Under the pieces are notes generated by a model, which searched no databases, had not been told where the DNA came from, and saw only the letters and a program-made list of their open reading frames with translations. A program made the translations under genes and the position numbers. A stretch of 64,000 nucleotides of DNA, from contig CM032797.1 in the NCBI GenBank assembly GCA_019155185.1, positions 18,314,659-18,378,658 of the forward strand, written 5' to 3'. Below, in pieces: positions 16,846-30,100 of this stretch (position 1 is its first letter; each line of letters begins with the position of its first letter). Source of the stretch: Beaufortia kweichowensis. Taxonomy: Eukaryota; Chordata; Actinopteri; Cypriniformes; Gastromyzontidae.

Positions 16846-19800
16846 ATGACGACGGTGGGAACCGACATGGAACTAAACGACCTGTTGGATTTTAGTGTTG
16901 TAAGTGAAAAATGCCATTTTCTACCCAACCTCCAGGTTTATAGGTTTTCAAAAACTGTTTATAAATATTTTTCTAATATTCATTGTAATTGTAATATGTG
17001 CTTATTTATTGAGACGTTTGTACTTTCAAAGAAAATATTTCCTCAGGGTTAGTGCACTGCTAAAAGGTCATTACAAATGATGTATAAATAAATGATGACC
17101 CAGAATTTCAATTTTTCCATATACCTGCATATACATTTAACCTCATATCTTGAAAATGAGGTCATGGTGTTTGTTGGTTTGTCTATGTAATGAGGTGTAG
17201 AGTGAAAATGTGATGTTTACTGCAGAAATAATCTTCTCTCTGACTCTTATAGATGTTCCCTCATCCAGTGGCAAATGGCAAGACCAGAGGCCCTCAGTTT
17301 GGTAGGTTCTTTTACATTGGCACACTTTTATTACTTCTATTGTGACGTCTCTATTGATGATAATAATGATTGATTTGTTGCTATATCTCTGATGATGATT
17401 TTTGATGTTTGATAAATACCCAATAGTTTTCTAAATGTAATAAAATATTGCATTTGCAAGCGTGTTAGTTGAGTGCAGTTGTTCGTGAAGTCTGTTTGAT
17501 CGTTTCCTCGCATTTCTCTTCGGGCTTCTTGTGCTCCGCTGTTTCATGTTCTCAGCTGTCGCTTCTCCATCATGGGGGGTGATGGGAAACGATAGTTCTC
17601 CTCTCACCCCTGCAAACAATGTCAACAAACATCAAAACAAAACAGTAACCCCCTCTCGCCAGTGCTACTCAATATCCCCCGAATGCAATCTCTCGTCCTT
17701 CAACTGTCTTTAGGCTTCACAATATCACTTGCTTTTCTCATAGACAAAAACTTCTCAAACTCTAACTATCTCAAACTATTAGTCATTTTTGTGTCACAAA
17801 AAGACATTTTACTGACCGTGAATCTAAACATCAGAGAGTTTTTTTTTGTCAGTTTTGGTGAAGAGTGAGAAAATGTCCTGCTTCATGTGTTGAGAGTTTT
17901 TGTCATGTCTTTGTTGTTTTGACATTGTTTATGTGGAAAAGGTGTAGATGTGTTAATTTTGTATTCGGCACTGTTCTGAACATTTGCGTGATCATTTGTC
18001 TTGATTTTCTTTAGTGTTACTGGCCACAAAGTTTCATTTACTGTGTACCTGAAAGTGAGAATGAGTCAGATATTTATAACAGCAGAACTCAAAAATGCTA
18101 ATGCAATGATTTTGCATTAATAGGAAAGACCTATTTCTGTTCTGCCAACTGCATGTTTTTTTACAAAAAGCAGTGGGAAATGGCTATTAAAGATAATTTT
18201 AAATGTATTTATAAATATTTAAAGTTTGGACAAACAACAAACCTCAAATACGGTTTTAAAAGTGCAGAATTGTGTGTTGGACACGTTCAGCACTAGCTAA
18301 ACGCCAATATTAAACGCTTTAATATATCCAGGCTATATTAAGATAAACAGAAGGTTATGAGTCACACGGAGAGATAACCAGTAATTGTGTTTGGTTCAGA
18401 GAATATCTTGTGTAGTAACATGATGTTTTGCTGTGTTTGTGTGTCTAGGACCCTTGTAGCCCATGACTCAAGTGTGACATGTTCAGTTCCAGGGTTTCGC
18501 TGCACATAATTACAGCTCTGCTTTCTCATGTGAATGTATCTGTCCTGACTCACTCCATGAGCTCACCGCTCGCTCCCGATGCCCTCCAGGCAGAGAGTCT
18601 CTGTAGATGTGTGTACCGCCTCTACTGTGCCGTATAATTAAAGCGTCTGTACGGGCAGGTAGTGTAAAGCACGGGACAGAATAAAAGAATGAAGTCACTG
18701 CGCTTTGACTTTATGGTAATCATTTCAAGAGAGAATAATGTTGTCACAGTTGAATAACACCTTCCTTACTGGGATATTTTAATAGCATCTGATATTGTTA
18801 AAATTTGATTCATTTATGTGAATGTGTTCAGTCAGAATCTTCATTAAATCAGTCGTCAGGGTGGCATTTGATATCTTTCATGTAATGTAATGTAATCTTC
18901 TCTGCTGTTTACATGATGGTTTGTCTGTTTCAATTTACGAGTTACTTTTAAACCTTGTTTCTCATGATTTTAAAAGTGATTTGAAGGCTAATGACTGAAA
19001 TATTAATAGTTAAAACGAGAAGATGTGTTTAAACATTACTGGTGTTGGTGATTGGTCTGTGTAGGACTCGGTACAGATCAGCTGTGGACGCACGCAGCAG
19101 ACGCTTTTATTGGGCCCGCTGAGCAAAGTTTTGTTTATTCAGGTGCAGAAGGGAATGTCTCAAAACTTTAGCAGCTCACTTTTAACGTAAAGAGATTTTT
19201 ATGGTCGTCTGTAGAAGAAGATTTTCTCACTTTTCCATCTTCTAATCAGGTCTGTTAATTGGAGTGAATATCAGTGTGCTTATGAATATGGATCGCATCT
19301 ATTTTTGAGCTTTTTTCATACAGAGTTGACATATCATCACCCTCCTGTTGTTTCTTGGTGGTATTTCACAGTATTAGCCGTCTTTCACATCTCTCTCTCT
19401 TCCTCTTCTCTTCACGGTTCTCCGTAAATACTTGTCTCACTTCCCCAATACCTGAAACACTCTTAAAGATGATGTGAAATCAAAATGACCCCATCTGTAG
19501 ATGTTATTCCAAAAATCTGTGTAGTACTTTTCATTGATGTCTCCAATCCTGCTCAGTCTGCTACGTTTAACAATCCAGTTAAATGATTTTAACATTGTTA
19601 GGTTTATAAAACTTTTTTCTCAAACATTGCTATTATGTTTTCTTCATTTTTTTTTTAAGGACTTTTACAAACCTGAATTTGTTATTTATTAAGCTTTGGT
19701 TTATTTAAACCAGTTTGTATTTCATTAGGTGAAAGATTAAACATTGTTTTATAATCTTAAAAACGTTATTTCTTACCTTGACGACTTCATTATTGTAAAC

Positions 19801-21059
19801 TTTTTTTTATTATTGTATACTGTTTGCTTAAATGAAATGCCTTTTTTGAAGTCGTCCACCATCTTGGTGGAGTGCATTTTTTTAGTAAAGGAAACTCAGG
19901 AGTGGGCCAAAATGAGGCATCTTATACTTTGGACACGGTTAGTTAGTGGCCTTTGTGTCCGTGATGTCTTAAATGTTTTCTGGCTAGGCAGTTCACAGGG
20001 TTTTGGAGCTGGATTGTTCACGATCTGCAGGAAGTCCTGCTATTGTTGAACGTTTACAATAATAAACTTCTTCGTAAACTCTCTAGTGCTTGAGTAATTC
20101 TTTCCTGTTTTGAAGGTTCTGCTCCGTCAGTGGTGTGTGTAGTTCGAGCGTGTGTGCCGTGTTGTCCCGTGTCGCTTTATTGAATTTGCTGACACAGGCC
20201 CGTGACCCCCTCGCCCAGCCCCCCCGCCTGTAGATCGCGGTTGTCACGGCAATGGCTCTAGAGTCATAATTCACTCGCCCGCTCTACTTCTGTTCCGCTC
20301 TGTCGCCGGCGCTGTCATCGCACCCCCATCCCCCTTTTTAATTAGACAACAAAACAAAAAATATGAATATTCATAGGAAGAGTCCTCATTAATATGCACA
20401 ATTATGCAAATCAGCGCACAATTAAGCTGCTTCTCTCCAGAGACGTTTGCCAGCGTAAAGGCACGGACGGGGGAAGGTTTCAGGAAATTTCTGCACCATC
20501 AATCTTTAAAATTCTTCCCTTCTGTGTTTCTCCAGCACATCGTGCTTCATGTGGCTGTAGATTTTGTGATTTAGTGCCACATTCAAGTGCTTTTTCAACA
20601 ACATTTGTGGTGTGATGATGGTTTTGAAAACCTTTGAGGTTTGGTTGATGGCATCAGCTGGTGTGAGGCAGAAACACATCCTCACCACCAAAAAATGAGT
20701 TGGCTGATCATCAAGCGTATGTCAGGTGAACTTTGCTGTAGAATGATCTGATCTGACCTGCCTGGATCTGCTTTTGAGAACCTGAGATTGATTATTTGAG
20801 CAATATGCTCTCGGATGACACGCACATGAAGTCCTTGTGTTCATGTTCTGATGATGTCATCACAAGAGATCATCCTCACCCCCTAAACAATTGGTTCCTC
20901 ACGCTAACAAGGTTTTAAGGAATGTTTAGACTGGAGTACATTACAATGTGATGTTTAAGCTTTGAATATTTTCACCCTTATAGGATTGGATGAAAGAAGC
21001 GGTCCAGGCTCATGGGGCCAGGGAGAATCCAACAGCCCCTCCTACAATATACGGGTGAG

Positions 21060-21104
<45 letters not shown>

Positions 21105-24100
21105 CTCTTGCTCACGTCTGTTCAGACACGTATGTGCTGATGTGGAGTGTACAGTACGGTGTAGATGTGTGTGTTTGTAGGTTAGTCGGTCAGTATGTGG
21201 ATTAGTTGACTGTTGTCTTTTATCTTGAGTTGATCTCTCACCTGTCACCATGATTAAATGTAAAACACATGGGTCATGTCACGGGCTATAATGTGAATTC
21301 ACATTCTGTAGAGAATCAACGTTTAGCCCTAACTGTATGTCTTAATACATTAAAGGCACAACATAAATTTCGACTTGAAGTATCCAAAAATCATTAGCAG
21401 TGTTTCAGAAACATTTCATTCAGTTGTGTACACATTAAAAAATGTGGTCGTGTCTGCAACACCACTCTGTTTTTATTTCAGCTGTCACGGTTTACGGTTA
21501 TTTGTTACCATTTGCAGCCGTTTCTGTCGCAAAAGATAAATCTAAGAAACATAAGATATTTAAATGTTTTGAGCCCAGAGAACTACAAATCTCATTATTT
21601 CACATTCATTTAGCATCGTATTGTTTTAAACGTGACCTCTAATGGCTAAAATAACATACTTTAAGGTTTTTTATGTTATAGTATGAGGTGGATTTAAAGT
21701 GTGTAACATTACTTGTGTGTGTTAGGCATATGGAGAGAGCACACATTACCCTGAGCATGACGGCCTGACGTCTTCTTCATTGTACAACTTTGATGGTAAG
21801 TTAAGACACAACACAACAATCACGTAAAGAAGCTCAGTGTGTTTCCTTCTCAACATTTGGTTTTATAAATATGACCACAATCTTACATCTGCTACATCAC
21901 AACTAATCGTGGTAATAATTTTAAATGATCCAATGACCTGACTTTACAAATGAAAGTTTACAGGATTATTTATAATGAATAAGAATAAATGTGTGCTGTT
22001 GGTTTGTAGTTCAGCAGAATTCTTCTTGTTTAGCGCATCTGTAATGTCATCCCTGTCCAGCCCTGATCTGACCCTGTTATCAGTTTAACCACACATGAGT
22101 GTAAAACCCATGTAATATCCCTCTGTCCTGAGCGGGTTTAGGTCACGCAGGGATTTCTGTCACAGAAGACAGGGTTAATCTGTGTAGTCTGGCCTCTCTT
22201 AGGGGTTTAAAACAGGCTGGACTCCACAAAGAACAAAGAGATGATAAATTACCACATGCACATTTATAATGGGACAATTTGTTGTTTGTTGCTGTTCTTA
22301 AACCTATACATAATTTTCAGCCAATAAACACATCACAATCTGCCCTCCGTCTTTAATGCACAGATCTGATTGATGTAATGTTAGATATGAGTGCTTTTGT
22401 TACACAGTCGGCGTTCTGACCCGCTACACGACTCAATATAATCGTGTCTGTTGTGTGTTTCAGGTAAATCCGATCGAGGTTACCCGTTTGGCCAGCAGGT
22501 AATATGTTTACACGGACCTGGGATCTGTAATGTTGACTCATTTTGGGCTTTATCCTCTGGTCAGTCTCATCTGATGTCTGATCTCTCTGTTTCAGCCACA
22601 GCTTCTGTCGGGTGATATCGGCGTCTCTGCTTCAGATGTGTACAGCTCTCATAATAATCGCAGGAGGTTGGCAGAACCTGCTATAGGTGAGACGAGATAC
22701 CGCTGAATGTGTGCTGATGTGTTTTTATTCAGCTCTTGATAAATGCTATATTACACACTACACAACTTCTACAACAGACATTAAAGTACTACACATTCAC
22801 ACACTTGTGCACTTTGTAAATGGCTAAAGAAAAGAATCCGGGTATCACACACATGACCAGTATGTGTGATCATTCCCAACATGACAAGCTGGTTGATTAT
22901 TTTATGACTATGATACACTTGAATTAATATTCTTGCACTGTAACAGAATCTCTTTCAGTGTTCACATTATATACAGCACAGGACAAAAGTTTGGAAACAT
23001 TTACTCTCTGTTGTTTAGATATTTTCCACAATTTAGAATGGTAGTAAACTCATCAAAACCATGAAATAACACAATTGTAACTGTGGCATCTAAAGCATCT
23101 AAAATAAATGAACACTATGTTATACTTGAATCATCTTTAAAAGTAGTCAGAATTTGTAAAATTATGCTCAGTCACAACCATGAAGGAATGTCTATCCATG
23201 ATGGACTCTTATTGCCTGCTTTTTTTCATTATTTGCTCCAAGTAATCCATTTCAGAAATACTTCTTTAAACGAAATTTTAGTTTTTTAATGAAATAAGTT
23301 AATATGCTGGCAGAATTATATTTTTGTGTACAGAAATTAGATTTTTTTTAAGATCATTTTTTTGTGAAGTGTTTTAACCTTTTCTCCTGTATGTGCCATC
23401 ATACCGCCCAGCCATGTGTTTGTGTGTGTTCACCTTCATTCATCGTTCTTGTTGACCATTAAAGGGCTTTGATGTCTAAGCTGATGCTGATGCTCCATGC
23501 GGCTTGTTTCTCGTTTCAGATCCAGCACCTAAAAAGATCCGGAAGGTTCCTCCTGGTCTGCCATCCTCCGTGTCATCGGTGAGTATTGACGTGTGCTCAT
23601 TACTGTCTGAGCCTGGATTATCACGACACGTGCTGACCCAAGACACGCACACACAACACGCATGTCCTGGAGTGTCTGTATTACATACATACTGCATCAT
23701 AAGTATGTTATAGTTTCTGTACTGATGTGTTCAGATAGACTCTTTCCCTTTTATGGTGTTGCATTTTCTGCGTATGCAGCCGTGCATTCATGCATACGTG
23801 CGCATGCATTCAAAACACCCCTCCCCACGCACGCACACACACACACTGTTGGCTGTAACCTCTCTATGGTCAAAGTGCCTATCCTGTTGTACCTTTAAGG
23901 TCTTGGGTCGTTGCCATTGGCAACAGTGTCTTGTCTCCTTGCTGTGTCTTCCTGTTTAAAGCCATTGAAGTGGTTCCTTTAATCCAGAGTGAGCTATAGG
24001 CTGTCTGGTGTCCCGTACATGGCGCCATTTTGTGTCATTTCATACAATTAAATCATGTGTTAAGACTGAATGTATTTAACTTGATGAACAATAAAGCGGG

Positions 24101-27100
24101 AAAAAAAGAAATTCCATGGATTGGATTTTAAGTAGAGCATATTTGGAGATCAGTGACCGTTCAATGTTCTGGCATTATTTAATTTCTTCACGATATGTAA
24201 AAAGTCTCGTCACTCTGGTTATGTTCCTGTCATCATCGATATCTTCATCTATTTCGCTCTTGCCATCTTTATCCATTTCTCTTTTCCTTTAAATTTCCTC
24301 TGGCTGTCTCCATGTGTCTCCAGCTGTCTGTGATGTTGGCTGATCTCCAGGATCGGGCAGATGGCTTTGTAATTGGGAATGAATCTCTGTCTTTCTCTTG
24401 TGTGTTTATTTTCTCAATCTCTCCTCTTCTCTGCCATCTTAACGCGTTCGGTTTCATAAATCTCTTTTTTTCTTCTGTGACACCGAATCATGAAGCGTTT
24501 CAGTCGGTAGTTTCTCAACCCTGCGGTTTGGTTTGATGTGTCTAGTCTGTCATGTTTTGACAGAGTCAATGTTCAGTGGTTTTCTTTGCCTGTAGTGTGC
24601 ATGTGCCTTGATGTTTTTTATTTGCTTCACCCAGCAGGTCTATCAAGGTGCAGCGGGTGATGACTATAACCAGGACAATGGCGGATACCCTGGATCCAAA
24701 CCTGGAAACCTCTACACGTCCTCTTTGTACATGCAAGGTGTGTATGTGCAGGAGATACTGTATGCACACATGCATTTATATTTGTGGGCAGTTCCATGCA
24801 AATGTAAATCTTACCATGAAAAAATAAAGTCAAAGGTTTTCATCATCCTGAAGCTCGGATGTCAATATTTGCTGGTTTAAATCCTAATGTGAGGTCTAAA
24901 GTTTTTAAAGCATTTGTTTGTGTTAAAATCATGGTTTTTCAATAGTCACATTTCATATTATTGCTTTTGATTTGTGTATTTTAATTCACAAAAAAAGTAT
25001 GTTGATTCGTGTGTCACATTCATAACACATGTATATTTTGTTTTAATTAGATAACTCGTGTATAGACTGATATTTTTGGACGTCTGGACTCTATTAACAA
25101 CACTTTAGTAAAATATATACGGATTATGCAATATATTGATAATGAATACATTCAGTGAGAATTTATATTTTTACTGAAATGTCACATCTGTAATGCTGGA
25201 ATTGCTCTTGTTCTGTATTAATATTGGATGGGTATCTGTCTTTTAAAAAAGGCTGCATGTTTTGATCGGTTGTTTTATTGGTTTCTCTCTGTGTCTTATG
25301 TTAACAGATGGGATTCCAGAACACTGGGGACAATCTGGATATTCACCCGTTATGAATAATTCTCCTCACATCGGTCAGTCCGCTCCCTTCATTAACACAC
25401 AGGTGAGAGTCACAGAACAACATCTAAAGCTGAAAATAGCTCATACAGACATTGAGAATCTAATTGCTTTGTGTCTAAATGTCATTGCATGAGATGAAAC
25501 AACAATAATCTACTTCTGTCTGCATTACCAGTCTTACCAAGGGTTTTATCATTTTGAAGGTTTCTCTTAATTCTGTGTGTTGTTTAGAGAACAGGTATAT
25601 TTTTCAGATTGTAATGGTTAAAAATAGCTTCTGATGACATCATAGATGAGCCCAGAGCTTCATATGGAAAAGCACATTTTTGAGTCAGGGTTGTTTAGCA
25701 GATGTGGATACAGCTGTAGCTCATGTGAATGATGATGTATACGTGTCTATGTTGATCTCAGAGGAGACAGCCGCTGCCCCTGTCCCCGCAGAACTACCCT
25801 TTACACGGCAGCGACGTCAACTTACCCGCAAGCTTCCACGCGGCTTCTGCTGGATATGGAGTTCCCAACCACACGCCGCCCATAAACGGAACAGAGAGCA
25901 TTATGGGTAAGAGTTTCCACCCTGACTCCACCACAGACCAGAGAACGGCGGTCGACTTTATTGCCGTGACCTGCTGCAGTTTGATTTTTACTGATAATAC
26001 ATCTAACCATGCGAGTTTTTCTCTCTCATTACAGCAAACAGAGCTGGAAATGCAGGGAGCTCAGGCGCTGAGATCGGAAAAGCTCTGGCTTCGGTGAGAT
26101 GTTTCGTGACTGATGTCATTTATCATTTGATGAGATTTTACTGCTAATTCATTCAGTACTTTCTGGACTTAGCATCATGGTTATTTTAGATTCATGCAAT
26201 GGTCATTCCATGTTTCTGTGTTCTTCTGAAATTCACTTTATATTGACACACTTGTTTTGATTTTGTTTTTAGATATATTCCTCAGACAACAATGGAAACA
26301 GTTTCCCCTCCACTCCATCCACTCCTGTGGGTTCTCCTTCAAATGTTGCTGGTAAGAACTAGATTTCATATGTTAATGTCATATGTGTAATTTAGTTTTT
26401 CTTATTTAGTTGTTTTCTGTATAATTAATTTCTTTGGTGGTTGTTAATGTGCATGTATGTTCAGTGACGTCATGTGGTAGCGCACATGAAGTGATGCGCA
26501 TGTAATGAGGTTGGTGGTATGATAGACAAGCTTTTGAGCGTGTTTAAGCATGAGATCGTAAAATAACAAGTTTTTAAAACAAGACACTGATGTACAAGGT
26601 GATCGTGATGTAAAACAGAAGTCTTGTCAAGTTGGAAAGTAGATCATATGAAGGAAACGATCGACTGCCTTTCATGAGTTCCTCACGAGTCTCGTCTCTC
26701 TGTAAATGGTTCTGTGGTGCCACCTGTCGTATGAAGAGTGTCAGTACAGTTTTAAGCATCATTAATGGCTTTGACACGTGTGTTTGTGTCAACAGCCTCA
26801 GCATCTCAATGGCCCAAAGGTTCATCTCAGCCGGCTCCATCACCAGGTTTTGAGGCGGGACTGCAGGTGTCGGTATGTGCATCACCACATCATCACTATC
26901 TGTTGATTTAAAAGGAGAATGTAGTTTTGCTGAAGGTGATAAGCTCATTCATTTTTCCTCTGCAGACTAAGATTGATGATCGTCTGGGTGAAGCGCTGCA
27001 TGTCTTGAAGAATCATGCGGTGGGTGGACAGGGACTGACCGCAGACTTGCAGAGTTTGAGCGCCGTGCTCTCGGGTCACCCGGGCGGCGCAGCGGCTCTG

Positions 27101-30100
27101 GGCTCCATCAGTCAAGCGTTCGGGCTTGCCAACCGGCTACAGAGCATGGTGAGATTTACTGCACTATCATTTGTTTGTATAGAGCTTTTTTACAATGTTG
27201 CATTGTTTCAAAGAAGCTTTACATGAAGAAATAGGAAAATGATTAAATATTATAGATGATATAGTATGGGCATAGGCCTGTACCGTATCTGGGATGAACT
27301 TCAGGAACTTGATTTGTTGTTCTCAGGATGGGCATCATCTCTCTGTCTTTGTGAGATGTTGGCTTTCAAACTGGAGCTGGTGTAATCTAATCTATTTCAG
27401 TGTTGATGACGTGAATGTGTTTTCTCCATCCAGATGTCAAATCACAGCGAGGACTCTGCGGGTTTACCTCCATCTAGTGTTCTTCTGCAGGGACACCACG
27501 CCTCTCACCAGGCCCCGCCCACATCTCAATCTGACAGCTTTACAAGTCAGTGCTGATCCTATCCTTTCTTCTTTTGTTTCAAATGATGTGAATTTACCTG
27601 TTAACCTGTACATTTCAGATGTAAATGCTTTTTCTTTCTACAAAAAAGTCCACCTGCTAACGGACACTTGTCATCAGACTAATGTAAAGAATTACAGGAT
27701 GATTTTTGAGTTGTGTTTGTGTTGCTGGTCTGTCAGGTCTTTTGGGCAGTCTCTCTCGCTCCTCTCACGCCTCCAGCTCTGATGTTAAACGAGAAGATAA
27801 GGAAGATGATGAGAACATGTCTATTAAATCAGACGGTGAGAAGAAAGATGGAAAGAGTCGCACGAGATCAAGGTACCTGCCGCTCCATATGTCCTCATAA
27901 TGTCCTGTTAGATCATATCAGTGGTGAATGATTTAAATAAAAAGACCTTCTGTGAATATTTTGTTAATGAAACTGAATTTAATGAACAGAGTTTGTAACA
28001 ACAGTGCAGGTCACTCATGAGAAGCAGGAGAAGCATCGTAAATTTGTGCCTCGTGTTTGTCTTTGTTGAATATGTAAAGAGTATTGTACATCTCTGCTGT
28101 CAACATAAAAATTGCGGACAGGAACGTAAGAACACATCCGAATCAACACATACGAGATGTGACATGACACGCATGGCATGATTCTCACACACACATCACA
28201 CGTGTTAACACTGAATGTAACCTCTGTGTTCCTCTGACCCGTCAAGTCAAGACATCGATGATGATGATGATGAAGATGATGAGGATTTGCCGGTGGAGGT
28301 GAAGGCGGAGCGGGAGAAAGAGCGGCGCGTGGCCAATAACGCCCGCGAGCGTTTGCGTGTGCGCGACATCAACGAGGCCTTCAAAGAGTTGGGCCGCATG
28401 TGTCAGCTGCACCTGAGCAATGAGAAACCACAGACCAAACTTCTCATCCTTCATCAGGCCGTAAACGTTATTCTCAACCTGGAGCAGCAAGTGAGAGGTC
28501 AGTGTGTGGGGCTGACCTGAGATCAGTGAGCGGACACTGTGGAGATCTGTCTGTGGCTCGGGAGGGGGGGAGAGAGGAGGCACGACATCACACGTGATTA
28601 TTGAATCGATCCGATGAGATCACGGGATGTTACGGGTTCAATATACTCATCCAAATGATTTGGAGTCATGCTGTATTAAACCCGAAACATTTCCTTCTAA
28701 AACATTTTCTGTGCGTCATGTTTATAATACTGACGTTTGTAATTAAACACGAGTCCTCTGACCTCCCCGCCGTCCACGCAGGTGTTTGTGGGACTGTCTT
28801 CACTTTCTGTCATGGTTTGCTGGTTCTGCATGTTTCTGTCGCTGATATTTAATTCTTCCTGCTTTACATTCATATCACCTGCTCCAACAGACACGAGTTA
28901 AAGCTGTGAGAAAATAAACCAAGACTAGATTCAGGGTGAATCTCATGGCCGTCAAAAACAACCCAAATCAAAAGAAATTATTTCGATTTTTGGCACGTTG
29001 TTGTTATTTTTCCAAGATGCACCAGTCAAAAGTTTAAAACATTTACTCACTGTTGTTTAGATGTTTTTACCATATTTTAGAATGGCATTAAACTCAACAA
29101 AACCATGAAATAACACAACTGTAACTGTGAATTATGTTGTGACTAAAAACATCTAAAATGTTATTATTTGATTATCATTAAAAGTAGTCACACTTTGTGT
29201 AGAATTTGTAAAATCATACTCTTGACATTTTATCATCAGATTCTTGAGATCTCAACCTGAGAAACTTTTTTAACAACACTGAAGACTTTTCTATCTATGC
29301 TGAACTCTTATTGGCTGATTTCTATTCATTAATAATCCATTTCACAAATAATTTTTAAGTGAAAATTATAGTTTTCTAATGAAATAAATGAATGTATTGG
29401 CACAATTATATTTTTGTCAAACATTGAAATATATATCTTCAGTTTAAAAGACTTTAAAGATCTTGAGGAAGATTTTTGTCTAAACTTTTGACTGGTACTG
29501 TATATTTAAATGACTTGTAATGGTCTTGAGCTTCACCTGTAACCGTGTCTGAATTGCAGCTTTAACACAACTTGCCTTTATTGTAATTCATCATCTCTGT
29601 CTGTGTGTTTGTCATCGCTCATGTCTATAAATGTGTTTCATCATCAGCAGTGTAAGCCGTATGTCTGGATCATGCCTCTCTCTTTCACAGGCTTTAACCC
29701 CGCGGAGAACAGATGCATTTCTGCTAACAGTTTACTTGCTTTATATCTGATAATAATCTGTCTGCATGTCCCGAGCTGCCGTGTTTAACCTCCGTATGCC
29801 AGGTTGTTTTTCTTTCACCATCTCCACCTGTTCTTCAGCTCTTTTCTTTGCAGATGGCCGCAGCGATTTGGCTCTCATGCCGTATAAATGCATCTCTGCA
29901 GTGGGATGCGTTTACGATGAGACGCTGGCATTCACCTCATCCTGTCTTCTGTGGCAGTGTGTGTGTCTCTGTACGGTTCTTGGCAGATCTTGGCACATCT
30001 CTCTGATCTCATCTCGCTGTCCTCTCGTCCTATATCTCGCTCTCTATCGCTCTGTGCCAGTTCCCATGGGTCTCCCCAAATCCACTGACCGATCTCTGAG

